Origin: Chryseobacterium indologenes
GTDB lineage: Bacteria > Bacteroidota > Bacteroidia > Flavobacteriales > Weeksellaceae
Reading direction: 5' to 3'
Length of the DNA: 64,000 nucleotides
NCBI GenBank assembly: GCA_002439165.1
Contig: DJTE01000010.1
Location: forward strand, 1 to 64,000
This document shows, one piece after another, positions 7,130-16,854 of the stretch; position 1 is the first letter of the stretch; each line of letters starts with the position of its first letter. The translations under genes were made by a program, and so were the position numbers. The notes beneath the pieces were generated by a model. It made no database searches. It was not told where the DNA came from and saw nothing but the letters and a program-made list of their open reading frames with translations.

Positions 7130-8476
7130 CTACATCGTCTTTTTACAATTAATGGACTGTTTGCCCTGCGTTAGTTTAGCCCCGGTTACGTTTCCTTTTT
7201 TATTGAATGTAAAATTAAATTCTGCATCATTTTCAGGAGAATAAAAAATATTTTCATTTTTGGGGATTAACAATCTTTTTTCTCCTTCCTTTCCGTTATT
7301 ATACATACTTAAGAATAAATGATTTTTTCCGGCTTTTGAAATCTGAAATTTAGCAACGGTGATGACTCCGGCCAATTTTGCATTATAAACACCTGCAAAC
7401 TTATCGGCAGATGGTAAAAATTTGCTTTCATATCTGGAAAAATCAGGGTAAATATATTTTTTTCTATAATATTTGGAAAGTATTCCGATGGCAATTGTAT
7501 TGAGCTTTACCGTATTTCCATTAGATAAAATAACCATTGAGAGTTGATCATCGGGAAAATAGCTTACAATTGAATGGAACTCATCTATTCTGCCTGTATG
7601 CCCATAGCCTGTTTTTTTATAGAACGGAGCAACTTGTAATCCATACCCGAATGCCTTAGTATTGGCGGTTTCCATTTGGGCAAGAGAATTTTTGGAAACC
7701 AGCTTTCCATTGAAAAGGGCATCCATGAGACGGGTAATATCTTCAGTGGTGGAAACAACCGCACCAGCTGAAAGCGTAAAGCTGGGATGGGTATCGGTTT
7801 CTTTTAACCATTCTTCTCCATCGTACAGATATGAAATATTCCTTTTGCCATATTCGCTTTCTGAAGTTTCATAATAGGTATTTTTCAAATCCAATTGATT
7901 GATAATTCTTTGCTTTAAATTCTCTTCAAAAGATTTTCCGGTTAAGTTTTCAATAATATAGCCCAACAATACATAATTGGAATTGCTGTAAGAACTGTCT
8001 TCCCCCGGTTTGAAACCGGCTTTGCCGAGGTTAATAAGTTTCAGTATTTCATCCTTTGAAAAAACATTGCTTTTTTTGCTGTAATAATCTTCCCACTGCA
8101 GATAATCGTAAATTCCGCTGGTATGGTTGAGCATATTTCCGATGGTGATTTTTTCCGAATTTTTAATGTTAGGAAAATATTGATTAAGCTTGGAATTTAA
8201 AGAAAGTTTTCCTTCTTCTATTAATTGAAATGTAATAATTGCTGTGAAAATTTTAGTCACCGAACCAATCCTGTATTCATTGGAACTGTTTGGGAATCTG
8301 TTGAAATTTCCGGTGTAGATCGTTTTTCCGTCTTTTTGAAGTAAAACACTTCCTGAAAAAGCATTTTTTTCCTGCAGGTAATTCAGCAAACTGTCAATTG
8401 ATTTTTTGTAATCGGGATTTTGTGCTGACAAGATTCCAAAAAAATTCAAAATAAATACCAGATATATTTTTTTCAT
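7130..8476 (-). CDS. Secreted serine hydrolase, class C beta-lactamase-like fold
   Basis: A 448-residue exported protein (signal peptide MKKIYLVFILNFFGILSAQ) of the beta-lactamase/D-alanyl-peptidase-like family. The three active-site motifs are present: SVTK at residues 72-75, YSN at 163-165 and HTG at 293-295 in place of KTG. The C-terminal 100 residues form an extra domain seen in many Bacteroidota members. The family includes esterases, D-aminopeptidases and beta-lactamases, so the substrate cannot be read from sequence; a true AmpC beta-lactamase is unlikely given the HTG motif and the extra domain. Single gene, convergent with miaA and divergent from the sensor kinase. Confidence 0.88.
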   Translation of the reverse strand: MKKIYLVFILNFFGILSAQNPDYKKSIDSLLNYLQEKNAFSGSVLLQKDGKTIYTGNFNRFPNSSNEYRIGSVTKIFTAIITFQLIEEGKLSLNSKLNQYFPNIKNSEKITIGNMLNHTSGIYDYLQWEDYYSKKSNVFSKDEILKLINLGKAGFKPGEDSSYSNSNYVLLGYIIENLTGKSFEENLKQRIINQLDLKNTYYETSESEYGKRNISYLYDGEEWLKETDTHPSFTLSAGAVVSTTEDITRLMDALFNGKLVSKNSLAQMETANTKAFGYGLQVAPFYKKTGYGHTGRIDEFHSIVSYFPDDQLSMVILSNGNTVKLNTIAIGILSKYYRKKYIYPDFSRYESKFLPSADKFAGVYNAKLAGVITVAKFQISKAGKNHLFLSMYNNGKEGEKRLLIPKNENIFYSPENDAEFNFTFNKKGNVTGAKLTQGKQSINCKKTM

Positions 8477-8673
8477 TGTTAATTATTCTGAAGCAAATAA
8501 AATAACATTCCTGATTTATTTCAGCAGTTTTTTGACCAATGAGACTAAAATCGTGACGTACAGTTTTGATGTTTAAAATGACAGGGTTTGTCCATAAAAA
8601 ACATATGGTGGTGTAAAAAATATCCAGACCGCTATTAAAAATATTTAAATTTAAAGTTTCATAAAAAGAGATA

Positions 8674-9720
8674 ATGAAGATATTAAAAGGGGATCAGTTT
8701 CTCAGGTTGCTGCTAAACATCATATTTATAGTTTTAATCTTATTTGTTTCGGCAAACAATAATCATAAAAATTACCCTTTAAGCTATATTTTTCTGTATA
8801 ATATACTCCTTTTTGTACCTGCGTACATCAATAACTTCTGGCTTATCCCTAAGCTGAACCTCAACAGAAATATAAGAAAATACTTAGCCGCTGTTATTAT
8901 ACTTTTTGGGGTTTCCGTCATTGTACTAGGGCAATATCTAAAGTACCTGTATGATCATTTTAATACTTCTGAACTTGTTGATTTTACCCCTCTCGCAGCT
9001 TCTGCTTCAGCTCCTGAAACAGTAAAAAAATATCAGTATTATTTTGATGTTTTTCCGGGAATTGGTATTGTGATGCTTATGATGGCAACAGGTTATTCTA
9101 TACAGACCTTTTTATTAAAAATTAAAAAAGAAGAACAGGCGGAAACTCAGCAAAAAATAGCAGAACTTAGTCTGTTAAAATCACAGATAAGCCCTCACTA
9201 CCTTTTTAATGTGCTTAACAGTCTGTATGCTTTATCTCTTAAAAAATCTGAAGAAACCCCGGATGTTATTTTAAAAATATCTGATATTTTACGATATTCT
9301 CTATATGAAACCCAGGAAAAAGAAATTGCCATAAGCCACGAAATCCATATCCTGAATATGTATATGGATATAGAAAAGTTAAGAATGTCTGAAAACGCAA
9401 GCATTTCTTTCCGGCATTCGGTAAAAGAACCCGTTAAAATTGCTCCTATGCTTTTATTGCCTCTGATAGAAAATGCTTTCAAACACGGCATTGATTCAAC
9501 GGTTGAAGCTTCTTATATCAAAGCTGTATTAACATGCAGTCATAATAGCCTTATATTTGTCTGTGAGAATAATTTCAAAGAACTGCAGAAGAAAGAAACC
9601 GGGGGAATTGGTATTGAAAACATCCGCAAACGTCTGGAATTACTATACCCTGCAAATCATCGGTTAGAAATAAAAAAGCATAAAGATATTTTTAACGTTA
9701 CCCTTGAAATAAAATTATAA
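8674..9720 (+). CDS. LytS-type sensor histidine kinase
   Basis: A 348-residue membrane kinase. Four hydrophobic segments occupy about residues 8-145, then a short coiled coil and the His_kinase domain with SPHYLFNVLNSLY (phospho-acceptor H175). The ATPase part has PMLLLPLIENAFKHG and a GGIGIENIRKRLELLY box. There is no periplasmic sensor domain of note; the signal is probably sensed in the membrane. It is followed after three bases by its LytTR response regulator, a standard Bacteroidota pair. Target genes are unknown, and the adjacent hydrolase is a possible but unproven output. Confidence 0.93.
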   Translation: MKILKGDQFLRLLLNIIFIVLILFVSANNNHKNYPLSYIFLYNILLFVPAYINNFWLIPKLNLNRNIRKYLAAVIILFGVSVIVLGQYLKYLYDHFNTSELVDFTPLAASASAPETVKKYQYYFDVFPGIGIVMLMMATGYSIQTFLLKIKKEEQAETQQKIAELSLLKSQISPHYLFNVLNSLYALSLKKSEETPDVILKISDILRYSLYETQEKEIAISHEIHILNMYMDIEKLRMSENASISFRHSVKEPVKIAPMLLLPLIENAFKHGIDSTVEASYIKAVLTCSHNSLIFVCENNFKELQKKETGGIGIENIRKRLELLYPANHRLEIKKHKDIFNVTLEIKL

Positions 9721-9723
9721 AAA

Positions 9724-10461
9724 ATGGACAGCATAAGATGCCTGATCGTAGATGATGAAAAACTGGCACAGGAGGTTTTGGTACACCATATTTCAAAGTT
9801 TGATGTTCTGCGGCTGGAAGGAATCTGTAATAATGTTTTTGAACTGATTGCTTTTTTGAACAGAGACAAAAATATCGATCTGATTTTTCTGGATATTAAA
9901 ATGCCTGAGATCAACGGAAACGATTTTGTTACCATGTTTAATCATCCTCCTGCCATTATTTATACCACGGCGTACAGCCAATATGCGCTGGAAGCTTTCG
10001 ATCATAATGCAGTAGATTATTTGTTAAAACCGATTTCCTTAGACCGCTTTTCTAAAAGCGTACAGAAAGCAACTCACATTCTGGAAGCGAGACAAAAAAT
10101 TGTTCCTGTGACAAGGGAACAAAATGAAAATAACGATTGTTTTTATGTAAAAAGTGATAAGCGACTGGTGAAGATTGATCCTAAAGAACTTATTTATATT
10201 GAAGGGATGGGAAATTATATCTGCCTGTATACTGAAAACGATAAAGTGATGATTCACGGAACACTGAGCTCCACTGAAGAAAGCTTAAAGCACCTGAATT
10301 ATATTTGCAGGGTACACAAATCATTTTTTGTCAATCTGAATAAAATCAGTTATCTGGAGCAGCATGTCATTTCATTGATCAATAAAAAGAATATTCCTAT
10401 TGGATTAAGCTATCGTGATCAGGTATATGAAAAATTAAAGATATGGCAGACCCATAAATAA
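9724..10461 (+). CDS. LytTR-family response regulator
   Basis: A 245-residue regulator with an N-terminal receiver domain (acidic DDE at residues 10-12, phospho-acceptor D57 in FLDIKMPEIN, K102 in LLKPIS) and a C-terminal LytTR DNA-binding domain (about 135-243) including FYVKSDKRLVKI, YIEGMGNYI and RVHKSFFVNLNKI. Cotranscribed with the upstream kinase (3-nt gap). LytTR regulators bind paired direct repeats; I could not identify such sites near the operon. Confidence 0.95.
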   Translation: MDSIRCLIVDDEKLAQEVLVHHISKFDVLRLEGICNNVFELIAFLNRDKNIDLIFLDIKMPEINGNDFVTMFNHPPAIIYTTAYSQYALEAFDHNAVDYLLKPISLDRFSKSVQKATHILEARQKIVPVTREQNENNDCFYVKSDKRLVKIDPKELIYIEGMGNYICLYTENDKVMIHGTLSSTEESLKHLNYICRVHKSFFVNLNKISYLEQHVISLINKKNIPIGLSYRDQVYEKLKIWQTHK

Positions 10462-10463
10462 AA

Positions 10464-10483
10464 TGCGGTCCCGAAAGACCGCA
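10464..10483 (-). terminator. Terminator of the RND efflux operon
   Basis: Perfect 7-bp stem TGCGGTC/GACCGCA with loop CCGAAA. On the minus strand it is followed by TTTTATTT, so it fits the end of the efflux operon. It sits three bases beyond the stop of the convergent response regulator gene and may serve both. Confidence 0.75.
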
Positions 10484-10508
10484 CTCCAAACAATATAATT
10501 AAAATTTA

Positions 10509-11921
10509 CTACTTCCAGCCGCCGCCTAACGCTCTGTAAAGGTCTACAATACTGCTTAAACGCTGTCTTTTTACAGAAGCCAGATTCAGTTCGGCCTGAA
10601 GAGAATTTCCCTGGGCTGTTATTACTTCAAGATAATTGGCCATTCCTCCTTTATACAGCATCTGGGCACTTTTGATGCCGTCTTTCAATGTTGCTGACTG
10701 TTCGGTAGCCTTTTGTTCCTGAACTTTTAAACTTTCGTTGGAAACCAGTGCATCAGACACTTCTCCCATCGCATTCAAAACGGACTGACGGAAAGCCAGT
10801 ACATTTTTTTCTCTCTGTATTTTGGCCACTTCAAGATCTGTTTTCAGCTGCCTTTTCTGGAAAATAGGCTGGGTGATTCCTCCCAGTACAGATCCGAATA
10901 AGGAAGCCGGAATCTGAAACCAATTGTCAAACTTGAAAGAATTCACTCCTCCGTTTGCGGTAATTTTCAGAGAAGGATACATATTAGCCTGGGCAATTCC
11001 CACAATAGCATTGGATTCCAACAGTACCAGTTCCTGCTGACGTACATCAGGTCTGCGGCTTACCATAGCTGCGGGTAATCCTGCCGAAATATTTTGTGGA
11101 AGTGAAGTATCAGACATTTCAATCGTTCTGCTGATCTTGTCGGGAAGTTCACCTACAAGAATGCTCAGTGCATTTTCCTGAATCGCAATATTCTGTTCCA
11201 GCTGGGTGATCAGAAGCTCGGTAGACTGTTTCTGAGCAGTTGCCTGCTGTACTCCTAAAGAAGTGGTGTCGCCGCTTTCCCACATTTTCTGCGTAATACT
11301 CAATGTGCTTGAACTTAATTCCAGATTGGATTTTGCGATCTGCAGCTGACGGTCAAGCATCAACAGGTTATAATATCCCTGGGCAATGGCTGCGACTACC
11401 TGGGTCTGTACCGCTTTTGATCCTTCATACGTATGCAGATACTGCATTCTTGAAACCTCCTGCTGATTTTTGATTTTCCCCCAGATATCAGCTTCCCATG
11501 AGAGATTGAAGGCCGCATTGTAATCTTCCACATGGCTTTGTCCTAAAAACAGATTAAGGCTCTGCCCGTTCATGCTGTTCTTGGAAGGTTTCGAAATCTG
11601 TCCCGAAACTCCGAAACCAACATCCGGGTATTGCAGATATTTGGCCTGTTTAAGCTTTTCCTGAGATGCCGCAACCTGTTTTAAAGCGATCTGAAGATCA
11701 TAATTATTTTTTATTCCTTTTTCAATGAGTTCCTGTAACATAGGATCACTGAAAAACTGTTTCCATTCCAGATTGGCGATACTGGCTGTATCTGCAGTAG
11801 CCGTGTACTGGAATTTTTCCGGAAGCCGGAGGTCCGGCTCCGCGTATGCCAGTTTAGACACACACGAAACCGAGGCCACAGCCAATATAAAAGTCAGAAA
11901 AATATTCTTTATTCGTTTCAT
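10509..11921 (-). CDS. TolC-family efflux outer membrane lipoprotein
   Basis: The outer-membrane factor of the tripartite pump. It has a lipoprotein signal (lipobox ASVSC near residue 20) and two homologous OEP repeats: the first includes NYDLQIALKQVAASQEKLKQA and the second includes RPDVRQQELVLLESNAIVGIAQA, as in the OprM/NodT group. 470 residues is the family norm. It is the last gene of the operon adaptor-pump-outer membrane factor, 194 bp behind the pump, so it may also have its own weak promoter. Confidence 0.93.
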   Translation of the reverse strand: MKRIKNIFLTFILAVASVSCVSKLAYAEPDLRLPEKFQYTATADTASIANLEWKQFFSDPMLQELIEKGIKNNYDLQIALKQVAASQEKLKQAKYLQYPDVGFGVSGQISKPSKNSMNGQSLNLFLGQSHVEDYNAAFNLSWEADIWGKIKNQQEVSRMQYLHTYEGSKAVQTQVVAAIAQGYYNLLMLDRQLQIAKSNLELSSSTLSITQKMWESGDTTSLGVQQATAQKQSTELLITQLEQNIAIQENALSILVGELPDKISRTIEMSDTSLPQNISAGLPAAMVSRRPDVRQQELVLLESNAIVGIAQANMYPSLKITANGGVNSFKFDNWFQIPASLFGSVLGGITQPIFQKRQLKTDLEVAKIQREKNVLAFRQSVLNAMGEVSDALVSNESLKVQEQKATEQSATLKDGIKSAQMLYKGGMANYLEVITAQGNSLQAELNLASVKRQRLSSIVDLYRALGGGWK

Positions 11922-12115
11922 AGTTGTTGTTTAATAAACTTTAATTGAATACAAACTTTGGAGAGGAACTATCTCATTGTTTAGCTGGAGATTTTTCATA
12001 TTCTTAAAAAAATAATCTCTCGCTGATTTTGCAGATGACACAGATTTTTTTACTTAAAAACTATTGAAATGTTAAACCTTTCATTGTTCTTTCTCTCCAG
12101 AATTGGTAGTTAATT

Positions 12116-15100
12116 TTAATGAGCAGCTGTTAAAGCCTGTTCCTGCTGTAACTTTTTCTGAAGCCTTTTCTTCTTTCTGCTCGGCATTTTTTCATGCAGA
12201 TACTGGAAGATCACGTACATTACCGGGATAATGAAGATCCCGAATATCACTCCCGTCAGCATTCCTCCAACGGTACTGTACCCGATAGAATGATTTCCTT
12301 TTGCAGAAGCACCCTGCGTCCATACTAAAGGAAGCATCCCGACAATAAAGGCAAAAGAGGTCATCAGGATCGGTCTCAGACGTAATCTTGAAGCCTGAAG
12401 TGCCGATTCTATCAGCGATTTACCTGCTTTTCTTCTCTGCACGGCAAATTCTACAATCAGGATGGCATTTTTAGCCAGTAATCCGACCAACATGATCAGT
12501 CCTACCTGTACATAAATATTATTATCAATCCCAGCCAGTCCTGTGAAGGCAAATACCCCGAAGATTCCTGTCGGAATGGTAAGGATAATGGCAAACGGAA
12601 GAATATAACTTTCGTATTGTGCTGCCAGCAGGAAGTAAACAAACAGAATACTTAAAAGGAAAATGAATACAGTTTGTCCGCCTGTCTTGATCTCTTCACG
12701 GGTAATTCCGGTCCATTCGTAGCCGTAACCTCTCGGAAGAGACTGCTGTGCTACTTCCTCCACAGCTTTGATGGCATCTCCGGTACTGTAACCCGGTTTA
12801 GGGGTTCCGTTGATCGTTACTGCGTTGAAAAGGTTGTTTCTTGTCACCGTTTCAGGTCCGAAAGATCTTTTTAAAGTAACCAGTGTTTTAGCGGGAACCA
12901 TTTCTCCCGATTTATTTTTTACATAAATTCCTTCCAGGGAATTAATATCGGTTCGGTAAGGAATATCCGCCTGTGCCATAACCCTGTAATATTTTCCGAA
13001 TCTGTTGAAATCCGAAACAAAGCTGCTTCCGTAGTAGATCTGCATCGTCTGCATCAGCTCAGTGACTGAAACTCCCAGCTGGTTGGCTTTATCAGAATCT
13101 ACTTCAATGGTGTACTGTGGATTTCCGGCGGCATACGTGGTAAAGGCAAATGCAATTTCCGGACGTTTCATCAGTTCTCCGATAAATGCCTGGGTGGTGG
13201 TTCCCAGCTTTTCAAAAGAACTGTTGGTTTTATCCTGAAGCATGAACTCGAAACCGGAAACGTTACCAAACCCCTGCACAGTAGGGAAGTTGAAGAAGAA
13301 AGCATTGGCATCCTTCACCTGGCTTACCTTTCCTGTAAGTGTCGCAGCAATCTGGTCAGGGTCTTTCATATCACCACGTTTATCATAATCTTTAAGCTTG
13401 ATAAAGCCGGCAGAATAAGGAGAAGCGTTGGCATTGCTGATGAAATTCATTCCGTCTGCTACCCAGAGGTGATTGGTGGCTTTTTCACCGTTAATGATTT
13501 TGTCGATCTGCTCAGTAGCTCTGCTGGTTCTTTCCAGTGAACTTCCCGGAGGAGTGTTCACCGCATACAGAACAAATCCCTGGTCCTCGGTAGGAATAAA
13601 TCCTGAAGGTGCTTTTTTAATCAGAAAAACACTGATTGCCGTAATAAGAACGAGCCCGCCTACGGCCATCCATTTATTTTTGATCAGAAATTTAACGCTG
13701 TAAATATATTTCCGGGTCATTGTATTGAAGCTCGCATTAAATGCGTTGAAAAATCTGGCTCCAAAACCTTTTTTATGACCATGCTCACCATGCTCTCCCT
13801 GAGGATCATTTAAGAAAATGGCACATAAAGCAGGACTCAGCGTCAATGCATTAATCGCAGAGATCAGAATCGCAATAGCCAGGGTGAATGCAAACTGTCG
13901 GTAGAAAACTCCTGCCGGACCCTGCATAAAGCCTACCGGAATAAATACGGCACACATCACCAGGGTAATGGAAATAATAGCCCCGGAAATTTCACTCATC
14001 GAATTCATGGTGGCATTCTCTACGGGCATTCCCGTCTGTTCCATTTTGGAGTGGACTGCTTCCACCACAACAATCGCATCATCCACTACAATACCGATGG
14101 CCAGAACCAATGCAAACAGGGTAAGCATATTGATACTGAACCCGAACAGCTGCAGGAAAAAGAAGGTTCCGATAATGGCAACCGGTACTGCAATAGCCGG
14201 AATTAGTGTAGATCTGAAATCCTGAAGGAAAATATAGACTACGATAAATACCAGAATGAAGGCAATCACAAGCGTTTCCACCACCTGATGAATAGAAGCA
14301 TCCAGGAAGTCTTTGGAATTATACATAATAATAGGTTTCACTCCTTTCGGCAATGTAGTTTCCATTACCTTTACCTGCTTTTCAATTTCCGTCAGGATCT
14401 CGTTGGCGTTGGAACCGGCAGTCTGGAGAATAGCGAATCCTGCTACCGGCTTCCCATCCACCCTGTTGGTTGCGGTGTAAGTATAGGAACCGAATTCTAC
14501 TCTGGCTACATCTTTTAATCTTAAGAATGATCCGTCATTATTGGCTTTAATGGCAATATTTTCATAGTCTTCATCCTTATTCAGTTTACCTTTATATTTA
14601 AGGATATATTCATAGGTTTCCTTACTTCCCTGGCCAAGACGTCCCGGGGCTGCTTCAAGGTTATGATCTTTAATGGCTGCAAGAACTTCCTGTGGAGAAA
14701 GGCTGTTGGCCGCCAGTCTGTCCGGCTTCAGCCAGATTCTCATGGAATAATCCCTGGTTCCGAAAACCTGTGCCTGTGCTACCCCCGGAATACGCTGTAT
14801 CTGTGGAATAACATTGATCTTCAGATAGTTTTGCAGGAAAAGTTCATCGTACTGTTTAGCATCTTCGCTGGTGAGCCCCATAAACATGATCATACTGTTC
14901 TGAACCTTCTGTGTAGAGATTCCGGCCTGGACTACCTCCTGGGGAAGCTGGCTCATAGCTTTGGAAACACGGTTCTGCACGTTCACGGCAGCGTTGTCAG
15001 GATCCGCTCCCTGCTTGAAAAATACACTGAGGGTCATCGTTCCGTCGTTACTGGAGTTGGAGGTCATGTAGGTCATGTTTTCCACTCCGTTTACGGCTTC

Positions 15101-15298
15101 CTCGATTGGTGTTGCTACCGAACGGGCAACAACCTCAGCATTAGCTCCCGGATAAAAAGCCGTTACCTGAACACTTGGCGGAGCAATATCCGGAAAGAGG
15201 GCAATAGGCAGATTAAAGAGAGACAAGGCTCCCAATAATAAGAGTATAATGGAGATGACCGTTGAAAGGACCGGTCTTTCTATAAATTGTTTTAACAT
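12116..15298 (-). CDS. RND efflux pump permease (HAE1/AcrB type)
   Basis: A 1060-residue proton-driven drug transporter of the inner membrane. It starts MLKQFIERPVLSTVIS as AcrB-like pumps do, contains the FPDIAPPSVQVTAFYPGA porter segment, and has the TM4 charged motif GIVVDDAIVVVEAVHSKM that relays protons. Two six-helix halves flank large periplasmic loops. The C-terminal HSIGYSTVGGMLTG segment is family-typical. It forms a complete pump with the adaptor (38-bp gap) and the outer-membrane factor. Substrates (drugs, dyes, bile-like compounds) cannot be decided from sequence. Confidence 0.96.
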   Translation of the reverse strand: MLKQFIERPVLSTVISIILLLLGALSLFNLPIALFPDIAPPSVQVTAFYPGANAEVVARSVATPIEEAVNGVENMTYMTSNSSNDGTMTLSVFFKQGADPDNAAVNVQNRVSKAMSQLPQEVVQAGISTQKVQNSMIMFMGLTSEDAKQYDELFLQNYLKINVIPQIQRIPGVAQAQVFGTRDYSMRIWLKPDRLAANSLSPQEVLAAIKDHNLEAAPGRLGQGSKETYEYILKYKGKLNKDEDYENIAIKANNDGSFLRLKDVARVEFGSYTYTATNRVDGKPVAGFAILQTAGSNANEILTEIEKQVKVMETTLPKGVKPIIMYNSKDFLDASIHQVVETLVIAFILVFIVVYIFLQDFRSTLIPAIAVPVAIIGTFFFLQLFGFSINMLTLFALVLAIGIVVDDAIVVVEAVHSKMEQTGMPVENATMNSMSEISGAIISITLVMCAVFIPVGFMQGPAGVFYRQFAFTLAIAILISAINALTLSPALCAIFLNDPQGEHGEHGHKKGFGARFFNAFNASFNTMTRKYIYSVKFLIKNKWMAVGGLVLITAISVFLIKKAPSGFIPTEDQGFVLYAVNTPPGSSLERTSRATEQIDKIINGEKATNHLWVADGMNFISNANASPYSAGFIKLKDYDKRGDMKDPDQIAATLTGKVSQVKDANAFFFNFPTVQGFGNVSGFEFMLQDKTNSSFEKLGTTTQAFIGELMKRPEIAFAFTTYAAGNPQYTIEVDSDKANQLGVSVTELMQTMQIYYGSSFVSDFNRFGKYYRVMAQADIPYRTDINSLEGIYVKNKSGEMVPAKTLVTLKRSFGPETVTRNNLFNAVTINGTPKPGYSTGDAIKAVEEVAQQSLPRGYGYEWTGITREEIKTGGQTVFIFLLSILFVYFLLAAQYESYILPFAIILTIPTGIFGVFAFTGLAGIDNNIYVQVGLIMLVGLLAKNAILIVEFAVQRRKAGKSLIESALQASRLRLRPILMTSFAFIVGMLPLVWTQGASAKGNHSIGYSTVGGMLTGVIFGIFIIPVMYVIFQYLHEKMPSRKKKRLQKKLQQEQALTAAH

Positions 15299-15335
15299 AA
15301 GAAGTTTATTTTTTTAAGTCTTCTGTGGAAACAGA

Positions 15336-16496
15336 TTACAAAGGTTTTGCTTTCAGCAAACTGTCGGACGAGATCGGTTTCGGATGGATTGAAGCCCCGT
15401 CTTTTAAATTCCCGATTCCTGTGTAGACGATCTTTTCTCCCGGAGTAAGCCCTTCGGAGATGAAGTAATAGCTTTCAGTCTTACCAGAGATCTTTATCGG
15501 TTTGCTGGTGACTTTTTTATCTTTACCTAAAACATATACATACGTTTTGTCCTGAATTTCAAAAGTAGATTCCTGCGGAATGATTACCGCGTTGGAAATC
15601 AGCTGAGGCATGCGTACTCTTCCGGTATTTCCGGTTCTTAAAGTTCCGTTGGCATTAGGGAAAACTGCGCGTACACTGATGGCTCCTGTCGTTTTATCGA
15701 ACTGGCCGTCCACAATACTCATTTTTCCTTTTTCGGGATAGATGCTGTTGTCTGCGATCACCAGTTCTACCATCGGCATATTTTTCAGTTTTTCTTCAAG
15801 AGAGGCTCCCGGATATTTGTTCTGAAAAGCAATGAAATCCAGTTCGCTTAAAGAGAAGTAAGCATAAATTTCGCTGATGTCCGAAAGTAAGGTCAAAGGA
15901 TTGGGATCTGTTCTGGAGATCAGACTTCCTTTTTTATAGGGAATTCTTCCGATATATCCGCTTACCGGAGCAGTGATGGTGGTAAATCCTACATTGATCC
16001 TTGCGCTTCCCACAGAAGCTTTGGCCTGAGAGGCAGCAGCAACGGCAGCGGCATAATTGGCTTTTGCTGTTTTAAGCTGAACATCAGAAACAACTTTCGC
16101 GGCTACTAACGGCTGAAGTCTGTCTACTTCAACTCTTGCTTTTTCAATATTGGCGTTGGCAGCCTGAAGATTGGCCTGTGCCATATTCACCTGCTCACCA
16201 TAGCTTCGTGAATCTATTTTAAATAACGGCTGCCCGGCTCTTACGTAAGAACCTTCTTCCACATAAATTCTGTCCAGATATCCGTCTACCTGAGACCGGA
16301 TTTCTACATTGTTTTTCCCCTCCAGGGCAGTAGGAAATTCCTGATAGGTGGTAGCGGGAGAGGAGATGACGGTATAAACCGGAAGTTCAGGGGTAGGGGG
16401 GGCCATGTTGGAACCTTCTGCTGCTTTGGTGCAGTTCTGTAAAAGGATAATACTTGATATAAGTACGATGAACCTTATTTTTCCAGGTATTTTCAT
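15336..16496 (-). CDS. RND efflux periplasmic adaptor lipoprotein
   Basis: The membrane-fusion protein of the pump: lipobox LLQNC at about residue 22, a biotinyl-lipoyl half motif (VEIRSQVDGYLDRIYVEEG), an alpha-helical hairpin rich in Ala (about residues 100-170), the second lipoyl half (ITAPVSGYIGRIPYKKGSL) and the C-terminal beta-barrel/MP domains. 386 residues is usual. First gene of the operon; its 358-bp upstream region carries three copies of the palindrome that also covers the start of the TetR gene, which implies repression by that regulator. Confidence 0.95.
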   Translation of the reverse strand: MKIPGKIRFIVLISSIILLQNCTKAAEGSNMAPPTPELPVYTVISSPATTYQEFPTALEGKNNVEIRSQVDGYLDRIYVEEGSYVRAGQPLFKIDSRSYGEQVNMAQANLQAANANIEKARVEVDRLQPLVAAKVVSDVQLKTAKANYAAAVAAASQAKASVGSARINVGFTTITAPVSGYIGRIPYKKGSLISRTDPNPLTLLSDISEIYAYFSLSELDFIAFQNKYPGASLEEKLKNMPMVELVIADNSIYPEKGKMSIVDGQFDKTTGAISVRAVFPNANGTLRTGNTGRVRMPQLISNAVIIPQESTFEIQDKTYVYVLGKDKKVTSKPIKISGKTESYYFISEGLTPGEKIVYTGIGNLKDGASIHPKPISSDSLLKAKPL

Positions 16497-16570
16497 TTGA
16501 TGGTTTAATTTTTTTAATGAAGTGTTAGATTTAAGTAATGGTGTTCTTTTTGTAAATCATGTTATTTTAC

Positions 16571-16583
16571 CTAACAGTGTTAA
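16571..16583. promoter_or_regulatory. TetR operator-like site 1
   Basis: CTAACAGTGTTAA, one mismatch from the perfect palindrome CTAACAGTGTTAG found before the TetR gene. It is 75 bp upstream of the adaptor start. A further half-site (AGTGTTAG) lies at about 16521-16528. Confidence 0.7.
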
Positions 16584-16711
16584 TTGTATGGGGTAAAAAA
16601 AATCAGGATTTCTGATAAGAGAGTCAGGTTGCTGTTTCCATAAGGGCAGATATTGATTTTTTTAATGTTGTTTATATAATAGTGAAGTGTGTAAACTATA
16701 TGTTAATTTTT

Positions 16712-16724
16712 CTAACAGTGTTAA
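16712..16724. promoter_or_regulatory. TetR operator-like site 2
   Basis: A second exact copy of CTAACAGTGTTAA, 141 bp from site 1, inside the gap between the TetR gene and the efflux operon. Confidence 0.7.
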
Positions 16725-16822
16725 GTTGACTGACAAAAAGAAAAATCAAATATTTGAGTTAAGAAATTCATAGCACTAAGTTTTTATTGTTTTTTTACAG
16801 ATTATATCTGATGTTATTTTTC

Positions 16823-16835
16823 CTAACGGTGTTAA
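16823..16835. promoter_or_regulatory. TetR operator-like site 3
   Basis: CTAACGGTGTTAA, differing from sites 1 and 2 at one central base. It lies 20 bp downstream of the TetR stop codon and 111 bp from site 2. Confidence 0.65.
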
Positions 16836-16854
16836 TTTTTAATTCAAAAAAAAT

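Noticed and set aside
7130..8476. Calling the serine hydrolase an AmpC beta-lactamase
   Set aside because: It has HTG instead of KTG, a long extra C-terminal domain and a generic family pattern; resistance function is not supported.
14663..15238. 191-codon plus-strand ORF opposite the RND pump
   Set aside because: It lies wholly within the pump gene on the opposite strand, has no recognisable domain, and the pump frame is clearly the real one by motif content.
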